DNA from: Bacteroidales bacterium | Lineage (GTDB): Bacteria; Bacteroidota; Bacteroidia; Bacteroidales; UBA932 | Direction: 5' to 3' | Length of the DNA stretch: 64,000 nt | NCBI GenBank assembly: GCA_017504965.1 | Contig: JAFVQD010000005.1 | Span: forward strand, 41,313-105,312 | Shown here: positions 45,596 through 54,189 of the stretch, one piece after another | Layout of the letters: each line of letters starts with the position of its first letter | Position numbering within the stretch: the first letter of the stretch is position 1 | Made by a program: the position numbers and the translations under genes | The notes under the pieces: generated by a model | Databases searched by the model: none | Seen by the model: the letters and a program-made list of their open reading frames with translations, nothing else | What the model was told of the DNA's origin: nothing

Positions 45596-46526
45596 TTATA
45601 ATAGGATATGATATTTTACGGATTTCTCCTGAAAAGCATCTGTATAGAGATGCCGAAGTATGGCCCGCAGCGATCATTAAAGGGCTTCTTAATTCAGAGA
45701 TGACGACATCAAGAGAGGGGATCAATAACATTTCTCCCTTCAACCCTTTTGTTAATTCTTCCTGAGGACCATATTTGCCAAGACACTTCAAGACTAACTC
45801 ATCTACGAATGGACGATATGGCTCCATAATGTCATCGGCAAGGCAGTAGGCATTGTATCTGTTGTGGTGGTGTATCCCTAAGGTGGGAAGCAGACCACTT
45901 GACACCAATGCTCTTGCAATCACAGCTCTCAGAATGGCATATCCATAGTTCAAAAGATTGTTGGGTGGTACACCTTCTTTGTTTCTGGTAAAATTGGGGA
46001 TATCCCTAAACAGATTCTTCCAATAATATGCAGCAGCTCTACCCTCCAGATTGTCTGGATCGCCGCTTCTGACCTCGGCTGCCCATATCCTCATACACCT
46101 GACATCTGTAGATGTATACCGTTGAAGTATTGATGCCTGATTAGAAATTTTAGCCTGTATGGTCTGTTGCCAGAGTTGCTTTTTTAGAGGTAAAGATGCG
46201 TCCAATTGATCCCTGAAGCGCTCATTCTGTATAGTGTTTCCACATAAAGGAAGCATTAATCCTACAGGTAAACTTTTACTATCACAGGTAATGACTGCAC
46301 AGTTGTTTTCAAGAAGAGCTTCTAGTGCTCCAGTGGAGATTGTTATCTGTTTGTTATCCAAAACCACAATTCCTATATCTTCAACAGGTCTGGTGATTTC
46401 ATTGGATTTTTTGAAACTGTTTGGAAGTGTCTCATTTTTTTCAATTGCTGGTAATTTTATTACCAGTTGACCTTGTCTAAGTGACAGGTAAGTGGGGTTT
46501 CCGAAGTAAAGGGTCTTTTTTATCAT
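45588..46526 (-). CDS. cas1: CRISPR-associated Cas1 (type II)
   Basis: 312 residues. Metal-binding residues are visible at Glu161 (NLEGRAAAYYW), His219-221 (GIHHHNRYNAYCLADD) and Glu235 (DDIMEPYRPFVDE). The integrase that inserts new spacers. It begins 11 nt after the RhuM-family gene and overlaps cas2, so all are one transcript. Confidence 0.96.
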   Translation of the reverse strand: MIKKTLYFGNPTYLSLRQGQLVIKLPAIEKNETLPNSFKKSNEITRPVEDIGIVVLDNKQITISTGALEALLENNCAVITCDSKSLPVGLMLPLCGNTIQNERFRDQLDASLPLKKQLWQQTIQAKISNQASILQRYTSTDVRCMRIWAAEVRSGDPDNLEGRAAAYYWKNLFRDIPNFTRNKEGVPPNNLLNYGYAILRAVIARALVSSGLLPTLGIHHHNRYNAYCLADDIMEPYRPFVDELVLKCLGKYGPQEELTKGLKGEMLLIPSLDVVISELRSPLMIAAGHTSASLYRCFSGEIRKISYPIING

Positions 46527-46537
46527 AGGCAGTAAGT

Positions 46538-47530
46538 TTATTGCCCTAACTTTTTCCTCTCTTCCTCAAAATGTTCAATAAAATGAATCTCTGCTGCAGT
46601 TAGCTGGTTTTTAATTCGTTCCTGATATTTGTCATATTCTGAATTAGCCTTCATTTTGGCAACTTCAGAAGATATGGTTCCTGCGTGTGTCAATAAATCA
46701 CGACCGGATAATGATAGAAAATCATCCAGTTTCTGTATCCAGTCTTTCATATACATAGGCTTATGCCCTTTGGCCTGAAGTTCAGCAAAATCAAGATATA
46801 GGGAGACAATCCTGTTGAGGGTGTCAAGTTCATCTTTATTCAAATAATTTTTTGCAAATTCTGCATCACCTCTTTTAGGAAGAGATCCTGTCCAGGTAGT
46901 AAGTCCCATAAAATCTTTGTCGGCATTTGCCCTGTCGAATATGACTTCGGCAGCGGTCTTACCATGGGCAGAGTAATGCATTTTGTTTTGTACTATAGAG
47001 AAGAAAAGCTTTGTAGTTTCTGAGCGAGGGTCGTAGTCTATGCTGAGTGCGTAAATGTCAAGTATCTTTCTGTAGAAGATTTTCTCGGATGATCTTATAT
47101 CTCTGATGCGAGATAATAATTCATCAAAATAGTTACCATATCCTACATTTTTTATAAGTTCATCATTCAGGGCAAAGCCTTTAATAAGATATTCTTTAAG
47201 AATATGTGTGGCCCATATCCTGAATTGGACACCTCTATGAGAATTTACACGGTATCCCACACTGATAATCATGTCAAGATTATAATATGCTACTTGATAT
47301 GATTTGTTGTCGTGGGCAGTTGTTGCAAAAAATGCAACAACTGAATCTTTTTTTAACTCACCTTCTTCGAATATATTCTTAATATGCCTTGATATGGTAG
47401 ACTTGTTTCGCTGAAATAAATCTGCCATTTGATCTAATGAAAGCCAAACAGTTTCATTTACTAATGTTACCTCAATATTACTTCCCCCATCTTCTGTCTG
47501 ATAGAGGATAATTTCTCCTTTGTTCTCCAT
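46538..47530 (-). CDS. RhuM-family protein inside the cas operon
   Basis: 330 residues. The family is recognised from EIILYQTEDGGSNIEVTLVN, VWLSLDQMADLFQRNKSTIS (a helix-turn-helix, about 30-60) and YYNLDMIISVGYRVNSHRG. The C-terminal family block also fits (FFSIVQNKMHYSAHGKTAAE, MGLTTWTG, FAKNYLNKDELDTLNRI). RhuM (PF13310 family) was named in a Salmonella pathogenicity island; its biochemical role is unsettled, and relatives occur in defence and toxin neighbourhoods. I choose the ATG at 47530, two bases after the cas9 stop, with AGGAGAG upstream in cas9; a TTG at 47536 overlapping that stop is the alternative. It is not part of any standard type II-C operon. Confidence 0.88.
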   Translation of the reverse strand: MENKGEIILYQTEDGGSNIEVTLVNETVWLSLDQMADLFQRNKSTISRHIKNIFEEGELKKDSVVAFFATTAHDNKSYQVAYYNLDMIISVGYRVNSHRGVQFRIWATHILKEYLIKGFALNDELIKNVGYGNYFDELLSRIRDIRSSEKIFYRKILDIYALSIDYDPRSETTKLFFSIVQNKMHYSAHGKTAAEVIFDRANADKDFMGLTTWTGSLPKRGDAEFAKNYLNKDELDTLNRIVSLYLDFAELQAKGHKPMYMKDWIQKLDDFLSLSGRDLLTHAGTISSEVAKMKANSEYDKYQERIKNQLTAAEIHFIEHFEEERKKLGQ

Positions 47531-47532
47531 AA

Positions 47533-50500
47533 TCAAAACTCTCCTACACTTACTATATTTCCAATATGATCTATCCGTACTTTAACTATTGTGGCCATTT
47601 GTGGCATTGATCGAATCCTTTTCCAGGTTGTTTCTTTAAGTTCATTAGTCTCGTCGACAGTTGTTTCTAAATGATGTCTAAAAACGTAATCCTTAGTTGA
47701 GAACTTTTGAACTCTGAATAGATTCGGGCTAATCAATGAACAGTTATCAGGATCCATCAGATCAATTTCTTTAGGATCAAAGCCTGTTTTTTCGTTCGGG
47801 AAAACAAAGTATTCATTTTGCTTCATACTGTATAGGAACTTCCACCCTTCATCTTCCCTGTAATGCTTGTCGATGACAGGTTTGTTGTCGTTGGCTCTCA
47901 TTACAGCTTCATAAAATGATACGACTTGTTCATCGAGTTCATATTGGATATTCCCATATTCATCAGTTTTATAACTTCCGTCTTTTTCAAGAATAGGTTT
48001 TTGATATATTGCCACGTGATGATTGTTTCCTGTATTCACATAGTCATTAGGTATCTTATGCCCCTGTTCATCCAGAATCAGATTGCCATTCTTATCACGC
48101 TTGTCGTGAATAGCCTGAGCATTACTTATACCTGTTATAGTGACAGTCTTAACTTTAATATTCTTCTCCTTATTCTGCCATATAGGATTCTCGTCAAGGT
48201 TAGATAATCCTTCCTTTCCTTTGGCTGTGATAATTTTTCGCAAACCACTATCCACGACTTTATCTACATTTAGGTTAGAATCTACAGGTTTGCGGATGGT
48301 ATATATCTCCTCAAAGAATACAAGCTTTACTTTTTCTGGAACCTTGTGTGTATGCATATCATCTATCCATATAGGATTCTTGTCAAGGGAGTTTTTGCCT
48401 GTAAAAGCTTTTTTAGGATCTCCGCTGAATTCATTTAATCTGTTATTTAGAGCTATACGATAAGCCTTTTTGGAGACCATAGTTATCTTATCCCTTGTAA
48501 AAGAAGCATTGACTTTCTCTTCTTTGGTGATATATCTTTTACGTTTGCCATATACAGTTTCAAGGTGAAGTTGTCCACGCGGAGTTTGCTGGATAAATCT
48601 TTGACCTCCCTTTCCATTGGTGGTGAGGTTGTTGGTCACTACTTTCCCTTTAGGCTTGATGGATATCAATATATCTTGCATATGCTTTTTGGCCTGAGAT
48701 CTAAACTCATCAAGAGGTATAGGTGGAAGAGCTCTGCCATTATGGAAATATTTGCTCTTTATAGCGTACTCACTTGAATCTGCTGTATGTGAAGCATTGA
48801 TATGATTGAAATATTGTATAAATACATCCTTGGTAAAAGCTACAGTCAAAGCATCCATTGCGTGGTGGCGGTGGTCATTTCTCTTGGTCCAATCCTTAAT
48901 GCGCTTTATTCTTCTCCCATCACGATCATCTATATACTCAACTAATCCAAGTTCTTCATACTTTTTCCAATTGAGTTCTTTCATCATATCTACCAACTGC
49001 CAATCTTCTCTGAGCTTATCTGTGATGGCACCCGTTGTAGCTACCACGCGTCTACATATTTCATTTAACATTTGAAGAGCTGTCTTGGCAATATATTGAG
49101 TGTTTCTCAAATCTCTTTCAATAAATCCATCAGGGATATCACTCTCTTTCATAAGAAGTTTCTTGAGTTTGCTTCTATACCCGTCTTTGCCGAAAATAGT
49201 TTCGCACTTTCTAATGTACTCTTCAGCATATTCATCGCCATACTTTTCACGAACATAGTCAATTGCGGTCATTTTCCCTTTTTCGATATTGATGCTTTTC
49301 AACTCAATGGTCTTATTTGACAGTGAATCATCAAATAGGCGAGCCTTGGGGATAATGTGCTCTATATCAAACTCTCCGGTGAAGAGTTTTTCTCGTGGTA
49401 TATAAGTGTTTGAATATAAGGTTTTATATTCATTATCCTTAAGTTCTTCATATAACTTATAACGGATAATGTCATTTCTGCTGATATGGGTCAGGCCAAA
49501 TTCATTTTGAAGAATTTTTTTATACTCTTCGTGCAGTTTAGTTGTCTGCTCAATGGACTTTGTGAGAGCCTCTCTTTCTTTGGCACCTTTCTTTAACTCT
49601 CTTGCAAGTTCAACTCTTATCTCGTCGGGTTTGCCGTATGTGTCAATAATTGCATTGACAACATTGATCATTTGGTTCAGAATTTTTTCTACAATAGGAT
49701 TACGTAGTGTGTTTTTGGGAAGGATCTCTAGCCTGTCTTTCAAAATTTTATTCTCAATTTCTTCTTTTGTCAAAGAATGTTTTGAATGGCGATATCCAGC
49801 ATATTCGCACGCGACATCGTATTGATTTCCATCTTTTAGGTGCGGCAGAATATTGGAAATGGCTTTGGCACTAAGGCTTCCATAATCTTCCAGGAAAGTT
49901 ATATTGGCAAGGATTGATGCATACTCTTTTGGCATTCCTGTCCAATCGGCAATCTTCCTAATCAAGTTGCCATTGCCGGTAATGGTGTTGTCGCTTTCAA
50001 ATGAATACAATAAGTGCCACAGTTTGTAGTACTTTTGAGTGTCCAGTTTTTTGTTGGAGTCGAATGTTAGGAAATCTGTATTCCATCCTTGTGATTCAAA
50101 TACGCTTTCAATTTTGGATAAAGCACTGTCATAGCAATCTTTAGTTGTTATCGGATCATGTCCGGTGAGCTCAAGTATATCACTATATGCTTTAAATAGT
50201 TCAGCTCCGGTTTGATTGCCATCAAGCGTTTTGAAGTTCATATTTAAGCCAGAAGGGTCATCAAACAACAGAGTTAGAGCCTCTTGCTTGGTTAGTTTTT
50301 TTCTAAAAGACAATTCTTTAGCCAAAACATCCATTTCTTCTGGATATAGTCGTCTTCTACCTCCAATAACTAGTGGATCAAGGCCTTCAGTTTCTTCAAA
50401 CAGGTTAGATTCCTGTTTTATCTGTTTCTTTTTTTTACGGTTATTTGATCCAAATACTTCGATATTGTTAAGGATTTGCCATATCTTGAACTCTTGAAAT

Positions 50501-51834
50501 AATGGGGATGATCTGGGTATGACTTTCGACCCTATTGTGATTTTCTTAATGTTGCCATCAGGAGTGGTAATTTCTTTTACATCGCTTTCAAATTCACAGT
50601 AGCTTATCAGGTCTTTTTGGCTCTTCAGTCTTCTTTGGAAGAATATAGCCTCATCTCTGATTTTTTTTCTTAAATCATCGGTCAGTTCTCTATGATATTT
50701 TGATTGAGTCTCCCAGATCCGGTTGAATTCATCCAAGTAGTCTTGTCTGTAAAAGACCATATTCTTAAGGCTTACATTAGGGTTGTCATTCAATGAACTG
50801 AGTAAATATTGTCCCACTGTCAGTTTATTGAAATATAAAATTTTACTTCTGTCACTAATGGCACCCAGGTATCCGTTTACTTGGGAGATCTGTTTGTTGA
50901 TTTCTTGGAAAACAATAGCCAATTTTTCCAATGGCATCTTCTCTTTTAGAGCCTTAGTCCTCCATAGATAGTTTTCGAGTTTTAACGCGTCACCCTTTGT
51001 TGAACGTTTGATCCCCTTAAGTGTCAGGTTAACCTCCTTGGTAACGTTTTTTGCATTATCTTGATCCCATTCAACAATGGTTTCGCACCACATAAAGTGT
51101 TTTGCAAGAATTGCCCATGTTTGACTGGCATTCTTTCCTATGATTTCCTGTTTTAAACTTTCGGTAAGGGTATTAGGATAATATTGTTGTTGAAAATGCC
51201 AGATTCTGTCCAATTCGTTTTGAAGGTCAGATGCATAGAAGTCTGGAATATGTTTCTTTCCCTGTTTTAGAATTTCATATGTAAATTCACCGGGTGTAAT
51301 CTTTTCATCACTAAGTTTTTTGGCAATATCCATACTGTCAATGAGACTCCCTTCTTCTCCTCCTTTTGCTTTTCTGTTGCTTCTATACCCTCTTTTTTTA
51401 TTAATCATAAGGAGGACTCTTCCAAGTTCTTCCAATGTAATCTCTTCTGTCGCAGCTTTAGCACGTAGTCTATAGGTTTCAAATGTTGAGAAGTTGCCCT
51501 GTTCTGACAGAACGGAGTCATCTGTAATTATATTACTCTCTTTGAGAATATTGATTAGCATCTCTCTCCTCAGTTTATATCTCTGAAGATTACGTCTGGC
51601 ACTTCTCTTTTGTGTTCGTCCTGCATTTGGGGAAACACCTTTTCCTGCCTTGAAAAAGTCTGAAGGGTCTCCCTTCACCTCTTTGCCTGTATCTGAACTC
51701 ACAAACGTGTCAAAATGGATTGCACGGACGCCTAACTTTATAATAGATGACCTTTCTTCATTGTTTTCAGCTTCATTTACCAATGCCCAACCAATGCTAT
51801 TGGTTCCTAAGTCCAGACCAAGTACCCTTTTCAT
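47533..51834 (-). CDS. cas9: Cas9, type II-C RNA-guided nuclease
   Basis: 1433 residues, large for II-C but usual in Bacteroidota. RuvC-I Asp8 (VLGLDLGTNSIGWAL); Arg-rich bridge helix (about 71-92, AGRTQKRSARRNLQRYKLRR); RuvC-II Glu742 (IRVELAREL); HNH with His826 (FDIEHIIPKARLFDDSLSNK) and Asn840; RuvC-III His991/Asp994 (DHRHHAMDALTVAF). All catalytic residues are present, so it should cut DNA. No csn2 or cas4 is present, which gives subtype II-C. First gene of a cas9-rhuM-cas1-cas2 operon, divergent from tracrRNA. Confidence 0.97.
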   Translation of the reverse strand: MKRVLGLDLGTNSIGWALVNEAENNEERSSIIKLGVRAIHFDTFVSSDTGKEVKGDPSDFFKAGKGVSPNAGRTQKRSARRNLQRYKLRREMLINILKESNIITDDSVLSEQGNFSTFETYRLRAKAATEEITLEELGRVLLMINKKRGYRSNRKAKGGEEGSLIDSMDIAKKLSDEKITPGEFTYEILKQGKKHIPDFYASDLQNELDRIWHFQQQYYPNTLTESLKQEIIGKNASQTWAILAKHFMWCETIVEWDQDNAKNVTKEVNLTLKGIKRSTKGDALKLENYLWRTKALKEKMPLEKLAIVFQEINKQISQVNGYLGAISDRSKILYFNKLTVGQYLLSSLNDNPNVSLKNMVFYRQDYLDEFNRIWETQSKYHRELTDDLRKKIRDEAIFFQRRLKSQKDLISYCEFESDVKEITTPDGNIKKITIGSKVIPRSSPLFQEFKIWQILNNIEVFGSNNRKKKKQIKQESNLFEETEGLDPLVIGGRRRLYPEEMDVLAKELSFRKKLTKQEALTLLFDDPSGLNMNFKTLDGNQTGAELFKAYSDILELTGHDPITTKDCYDSALSKIESVFESQGWNTDFLTFDSNKKLDTQKYYKLWHLLYSFESDNTITGNGNLIRKIADWTGMPKEYASILANITFLEDYGSLSAKAISNILPHLKDGNQYDVACEYAGYRHSKHSLTKEEIENKILKDRLEILPKNTLRNPIVEKILNQMINVVNAIIDTYGKPDEIRVELARELKKGAKEREALTKSIEQTTKLHEEYKKILQNEFGLTHISRNDIIRYKLYEELKDNEYKTLYSNTYIPREKLFTGEFDIEHIIPKARLFDDSLSNKTIELKSINIEKGKMTAIDYVREKYGDEYAEEYIRKCETIFGKDGYRSKLKKLLMKESDIPDGFIERDLRNTQYIAKTALQMLNEICRRVVATTGAITDKLREDWQLVDMMKELNWKKYEELGLVEYIDDRDGRRIKRIKDWTKRNDHRHHAMDALTVAFTKDVFIQYFNHINASHTADSSEYAIKSKYFHNGRALPPIPLDEFRSQAKKHMQDILISIKPKGKVVTNNLTTNGKGGQRFIQQTPRGQLHLETVYGKRKRYITKEEKVNASFTRDKITMVSKKAYRIALNNRLNEFSGDPKKAFTGKNSLDKNPIWIDDMHTHKVPEKVKLVFFEEIYTIRKPVDSNLNVDKVVDSGLRKIITAKGKEGLSNLDENPIWQNKEKNIKVKTVTITGISNAQAIHDKRDKNGNLILDEQGHKIPNDYVNTGNNHHVAIYQKPILEKDGSYKTDEYGNIQYELDEQVVSFYEAVMRANDNKPVIDKHYREDEGWKFLYSMKQNEYFVFPNEKTGFDPKEIDLMDPDNCSLISPNLFRVQKFSTKDYVFRHHLETTVDETNELKETTWKRIRSMPQMATIVKVRIDHIGNIVSVGEF

Positions 51835-51854
51835 AGTGTCGCTATTTATTTCTT

Positions 51855-51862
51855 CAAAGTTA
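51855..51862 (-). promoter_or_regulatory. -7 box of the cas operon
   Basis: TAACTTTG on the minus strand, 20 nt before the cas9 ATG. No good -33 element. Only 9 bp separate it from the -33 box of the tracrRNA promoter on the other strand. Confidence 0.5.
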
Positions 51863-51871
51863 CTAAAAACA

Positions 51872-51902
51872 TTGCAGCATCGGAGTAATTTCTTTATATT
51901 TG
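51872..51902 (+). promoter_or_regulatory. tracrRNA promoter
   Basis: TTG (51872-51874), 20 nt, TATATTTG (51895-51902). Predicted transcription start is near 51906, right at the anti-repeat. Confidence 0.7.
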
Positions 51903-51905
51903 CAC

Positions 51906-51987
51906 AACTAACTGAAGCAAATCACAATAAGGATTATTCCGTTGTGAAAACATTAGGTTGCCCTCGTCCTTAACGGGGGCTTTTTTA
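51906..51987 (+). ncRNA. tracrRNA
   Basis: The anti-repeat 51908-51928 (CTAACTGAAGCAAATCACAA plus T) pairs with repeat positions 1-23, with two single-base bulges on the repeat side and a G-U pair at repeat position 1. A short hairpin-forming region follows (AAGGATTATTCC, then GTTGTGAAAAC). It ends with an 8-bp terminator stem (51960-51967 with 51973-51980) and a T-run 51981-51986. Length about 80 nt. The anti-repeat direction shows that the array is read on the plus strand. Confidence 0.88.
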
Positions 51988-52002
51988 ATGATTAGATAAA
52001 TT

Positions 52003-52034
52003 AAGGGCTGGAAAGTGTTGCATTTCCAGCCCTT
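52003..52034. terminator. Terminator of the S46 peptidase operon
   Basis: Perfect 12-bp arms AAGGGCTGGAAA (52003-52014) and TTTCCAGCCCTT (52023-52034), placed 11 bp past the stop of the minus-strand peptidase gene. Confidence 0.7.
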
Positions 52035-52045
52035 ATTGTTATTGC

Positions 52046-54187
52046 TTAGAATTCCAGTTCCTGGAGGATGTGGTCCGCTTCTGCGTAGTATTTCAGGATC
52101 CAGAGGACATAGCGGATGTCTACGCTGACTGTCTTGCAGTAGTCAGGGTGGAAGTAGGCGTCCGAGCAGAGTGATTCTTTGTTTCCGTCAAATGCGAGAC
52201 CGATGAGTTCTCCGCGGGCGTTGAGGACGGGGCTTCCTGAGTTGCCGCCTGTGATGTCGTTGTTAGAGAGGAAGTTAACAGGGAGTGTAGGGTTGGATTT
52301 TACAAGTCCCAGCTGTTTTTCCTTCAGGGTAAATTCATAGTCATCAGGGTTGTATTTCTCGAGGATACCTCTTGCAGTACTTATCTCTGAGCAGTATACT
52401 CCATCAAATGGACTAATAGGTCCTACTGTGCCGTAGGTAAGTCTCATTGTGGAGTTTGCATCGGGATATTGTACCTGACCCTTGTCAAGCTTCATCTCGT
52501 ACATAGCGTGAGTGTACTCTTTTTCCATAGTATTGATCTGTCTGCCGCGACCGCATTTCTTCCCTTTACCGCTCCTGCCGCGCTCCATAATCTTATTCTT
52601 CTTCATATTCATATCGCCGACCGATATCGAGTGAAGAAGATCGTAGATCGGGTCACCATTCAGCTCCTCTTTGGTAATGTATCTCTCCATAGCAGCCAGA
52701 AGACGCTCCTGGTCTGTGAAGATGGAGTTCTCCCAGACGTGGTCCATTACAGCTTCAGGGTCGTGGTCAAATCTCTCCATAAGTTTGTTCACCCTTTCGC
52801 CCCATTTTGAACTCTCTACATTATCAGTATAGGTTCTGAAACCGTAGTAAAGGAGCTCTTTCTCTACTCTGTAATCGATAGAGGAGATGGTCCTGTGAAG
52901 ATTGCTCATATAGATCTTGTCCTGAGCAGGGCAAACTGAGTCTACCCCCTTCTTGAACATACCGTTCAGACGTGTAGAGAGGCCGTAGAATGGATTGCTG
53001 CTTATCATAGTCTCGCGGTAGTAGATCATATCTCTCTCGATCTCTTCTACCTCGCTGTAAGTCTCTTCCATCTCATCAAGAAGGTCCCCCCATTTCTCCA
53101 CCCTTTCAGGTGAACTTTGGATCCAGGCCTGAAGTTCTTTCTCATCTTCTCTGCGGATATCTGTCACACCATAGCGTCTGAATGAGATGATCTCACCTGA
53201 CCAGAACTCCTGTGCATTGCTGACACTGAAATATTTGTCTGCATAGAGAAGACGAACGGCAGGGTCAGCAGACATCCATTTGTCCATAATGGCGAGTTTG
53301 TCGCCACGCACTTTGGTGGTGATAGGGTTAGTCAGTTTCTCTTTTTTATTCACTCCGAATGATGAGTTGTATCTGTTTGTCGAGCCCGGATAGCCGAGAA
53401 TCATAGTGAAGTCGCCTGTTTTGACCCCTTTTGTAGAGATTTTAAGGGTCTTACGAGGTTTCATAGGGACATTCTCTTCTGAGTATTCTGCAGGACTTCC
53501 ATCAGGTGCAGTGTAGATACGATAGATGGCGAAGTCACCTTTGTGCTGGGGCCACTCCCAGTTATCTGTATCTCCACCATAGGCGGCGATGCTTACAGGG
53601 GGGGCAGCCACCAGACGGAGATCGCGGTACACTTCATAGAGGAACATATAGTATTTTTCACCCTTCCACATCGAGGCAAGCGATGCTTCATATCCGGTCT
53701 CTTCACCATATTTCTTCTCCAGCTGATAGCTGAGTTTGCGGAGATTCATAGGTTTGGTGCTTTTGGCCTGCATCTGTGCCACCTCATCTGTGACATCTAT
53801 CACTTTTCTCAGGAACCAGGCACCTTTACCTTTGATATGCACCTCCTCCCCTCTGGACATAGCCCAAAAGCCATCTTCGAGGTAGTTGTGTTCATTGGTG
53901 CTGATGGAGTGCACATCGGAGTATGCGCAGTGGTGGTTGGTGATCATAAGTCCCTCTTCTGAGACCATACTTCCTGTGCATCCGAAGTCAAGTGATACTA
54001 CAGCATCTTTAATAGATACGGCCGATTCGTCGTAGATGACGTTGGCAGGGAGTTTAAGCCCTGCCTTTTTCATTTTCGTCATCAGACCTTTCTCCAGCAT
54101 ATTCACCATCCACATACCCTCATCGGCTATAGCCATAGATGGGGATAGAATGATGGCTGAAATGATAATAAGTATGATACGTTTCAT
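52046..54187 (-). CDS. S46 family dipeptidyl-peptidase (DPP7-like)
   Basis: 713 residues with a signal peptide (MKRIILIIISAIILSPSMAI). Chymotrypsin-type fold: catalytic His at 85/86 (MITNHHCAYSD) and Ser in TGGNSGSPVLNARGELIG. The residue that separates DPP7 (Gly) from DPP11 (Arg) is Gly here, in GLAFDGNKES, suggesting cleavage after hydrophobic rather than acidic P1 residues. Removes dipeptides in the periplasm for peptide-fermenting growth. Starts 2 nt after the preceding membrane protein gene. Confidence 0.9.
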   Translation of the reverse strand: MKRIILIIISAIILSPSMAIADEGMWMVNMLEKGLMTKMKKAGLKLPANVIYDESAVSIKDAVVSLDFGCTGSMVSEEGLMITNHHCAYSDVHSISTNEHNYLEDGFWAMSRGEEVHIKGKGAWFLRKVIDVTDEVAQMQAKSTKPMNLRKLSYQLEKKYGEETGYEASLASMWKGEKYYMFLYEVYRDLRLVAAPPVSIAAYGGDTDNWEWPQHKGDFAIYRIYTAPDGSPAEYSEENVPMKPRKTLKISTKGVKTGDFTMILGYPGSTNRYNSSFGVNKKEKLTNPITTKVRGDKLAIMDKWMSADPAVRLLYADKYFSVSNAQEFWSGEIISFRRYGVTDIRREDEKELQAWIQSSPERVEKWGDLLDEMEETYSEVEEIERDMIYYRETMISSNPFYGLSTRLNGMFKKGVDSVCPAQDKIYMSNLHRTISSIDYRVEKELLYYGFRTYTDNVESSKWGERVNKLMERFDHDPEAVMDHVWENSIFTDQERLLAAMERYITKEELNGDPIYDLLHSISVGDMNMKKNKIMERGRSGKGKKCGRGRQINTMEKEYTHAMYEMKLDKGQVQYPDANSTMRLTYGTVGPISPFDGVYCSEISTARGILEKYNPDDYEFTLKEKQLGLVKSNPTLPVNFLSNNDITGGNSGSPVLNARGELIGLAFDGNKESLCSDAYFHPDYCKTVSVDIRYVLWILKYYAEADHILQELEF

Positions 54188-54189
54188 AA

